Assembly: GCF_035594125.1 (NCBI RefSeq)
Contig: NC_087176.1
Span: 21,521,591 to 21,585,590, forward strand
DNA from: Scylla paramamosain
Lineage: Eukaryota > Arthropoda > Malacostraca > Decapoda > Portunidae
Direction: 5' to 3'
Length of the DNA stretch: 64,000 bases
Of this stretch, positions 63,501 to 64,000 are shown piece by piece. Numbering within the stretch: the stretch's first letter is position 1; the number at the start of each line of letters is the position of its first letter. A model generated the notes under the pieces. That model had not been told where the DNA came from and did no database searches. It saw nothing but the letters and a program-made list of their open reading frames with translations. Made by a program: the position numbers and the translations under genes.

Positions 63501-63578
63501 TTTGACCTGGTTTGACTTTGGACAGAGACCTCTGATGTTTGCATAAGAGAAAGAGATTAGTGGTACATTCGGTTGCAC
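60544..63578 (-). CDS. LINE ORF2: endonuclease-reverse transcriptase, one frameshift
   Basis: Makes the nick and copies element RNA at the target. The first segment (63578 to about 61300) has the endonuclease blocks ANIRGL, LTETHL, AYRPPN, LGDFNFPYINW and SDHNYI, which carry the family's Asn/Glu/Asp/His active-site residues. A linker follows, then RT motifs: AAGPDGFHAQLL, PIHKGG, YRPVALTS, NGQHGFRQGRSC, IYLDFVKAFDKVDH (palm A Asp), SGVPQGSVLGPL and the catalytic FADD. Near 61300 a one-base shift moves the frame. The second segment (to 60544) carries EHVKDLGVHM, LVLPRLEYCCQLWSPH and the C-terminus. Together about 1000 codons. The ORF2 start has no ATG: the first residues before the endonuclease are read from GTG at 63578, overlapping ORF1 by 22 nt in another frame. 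Confidence 0.9.
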
Positions 63579-64000
63579 CCCCTGTCCCTCATCTCCAGTC
63601 TTTCCAGTCTGTCCATTAGGTAGCCTATGGTTTTCTGTTGTTGTTTCTCCATTTCTGTTATTTTCTGGAAGACTTTGTCTAAAAAAAGATTCTGTTCTGT
63701 CTCCATGGTTTGGGACTGGTTTGCTGTGGCATTCTGTCTATCCTGCTGCTTTTCCATTGTAGGGTTCACCTTTACTTGCTCCTTTGGGGTGTTGTTCTGC
63801 TGAGGATGAGTTATGATGTCGTCCTCTCTCTTTCGTGTTGTTCCTTTTGGGTGCGGGTACCGACATTTTTCTTCGAAGCAAGTTTGGGTCCGGATGGCAT
63901 TTCGGCAGATGATTGGGTGGTAGTCCTGACACCTCCTGCCAAGCGTGCATCCTAATTTCTTATCCAGGCCATGCCTTAAAAAGCTTGGTGCATGCTCTTG
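63557..64000 (-). CDS. LINE ORF1 3' part: two CCCH fingers and coiled coil
   Basis: The frame is open from the window edge to a stop at 63557-63559 (about 147 codons, 5' end missing). It has two CCCH-type zinc-finger-like motifs: C-T-L-G-R-R-C-x3-H-x3-C, then C-F-E-E-K-C-x3-H. A polar linker follows, then a Leu/Met/Glu-rich coiled coil (KITEMEKQQQKTIGYLMDRL) just before the stop. ORF1 proteins of such LINEs bind element RNA; coiled coils let them multimerise (family knowledge). CCCH fingers suggest RNA binding here (inference). Confidence 0.75.
   Translation of the reverse strand, partial: QEHAPSFLRHGLDKKLGCTLGRRCQDYHPIICRNAIRTQTCFEEKCRYPHPKGTTRKREDDIITHPQQNNTPKEQVKVNPTMEKQQDRQNATANQSQTMETEQNLFLDKVFQKITEMEKQQQKTIGYLMDRLERLEMRDRGCNRMYH

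Larger units (their letters stand above)
60515..64000 (-). mobile_element. Nearly full-length CR1-like LINE, continues past window
   Basis: The element reads from beyond 64000 down to about 60515, with ORF1, then ORF2 (endonuclease plus RT), then a short 3' UTR. The 3' end has a direct repeat of TCGAAAGTA (about 60515-60533, minus) in place of poly(A), the CR1-group habit. Only one frameshift in ORF2 was found, so it is the youngest-looking LINE in the window. Its 5' end is outside. Confidence 0.9.

Overview
The window looks like a decapod crustacean nuclear genome (crab or shrimp type; inferred). The evidence is the extreme density of long (CT)n/(GA)n, (AC)n and (AT)n microsatellites, a block of the arthropod telomere motif TTAGG, intron-containing genes with arthropod-like proteins, and many non-LTR retrotransposon remnants of Jockey-like and CR1-like type. 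There is no sign of prokaryotic operons, rRNA genes or CRISPR. Most long open frames here are translated microsatellites and are not genes.

Layout. 1-6.6 kb: low-complexity pyrimidine or purine tracts. 6.6-10.4 kb: a nest of broken LINE fragments on both strands, including one LINE inserted in another. 10.6-12.2 kb: a GC-rich, frameshifted gene-like block with a 54-bp repeat, then a G-rich tract, then an interstitial TTAGG array, then a 75-bp tandem repeat. 13.9-15.1 kb: a minus-strand LINE 3' half. 15.4-25 kb: mostly microsatellites, with a candidate recursive splice site (17183, minus) and a piggyBac-like, TTAA-flanked non-autonomous element (22893-24129). 25.3-28.8 kb: a SINE-like fragment, a clean Jockey-like 3' half and a LINE zinc-knuckle end. 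29-40 kb: no gene recognised. 40.4-41.3 kb: a CR1-like LINE 3' half with its 8-bp tail. 41.4-44.7 kb: alternating purine/pyrimidine tracts.

The gene-bearing part is at the right. A compact intronless gene of unknown function (44714-45337, minus) has a TATA box and initiator. An internally deleted hAT element with perfect 13-bp inverted repeats and an 8-bp target duplication (47802-49244) sits inside a degraded Jockey-like copy. Next is a nearly complete lin-54 homologue (plus, coding 49643-57848, 14 exons, about 776 aa), the DNA-binding subunit of the DREAM/MuvB cell-cycle repressor. About 2 kb downstream on the same strand is the start of COP9 signalosome subunit 4 (exon 1 at 59825, exon 2 at 60451). 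Its second exon stops abruptly at the 3' end of a minus-strand, nearly intact CR1-like LINE that fills the rest of the window. That apparent break in a conserved single-copy-type gene is the observation most worth checking.

I did not find a convincing new multi-gene system. The candidates for novelty are the orphan TATA gene, the GC-rich block beside the TTAGG array, the recursive splice site, and the LINE-interrupted CSN4.
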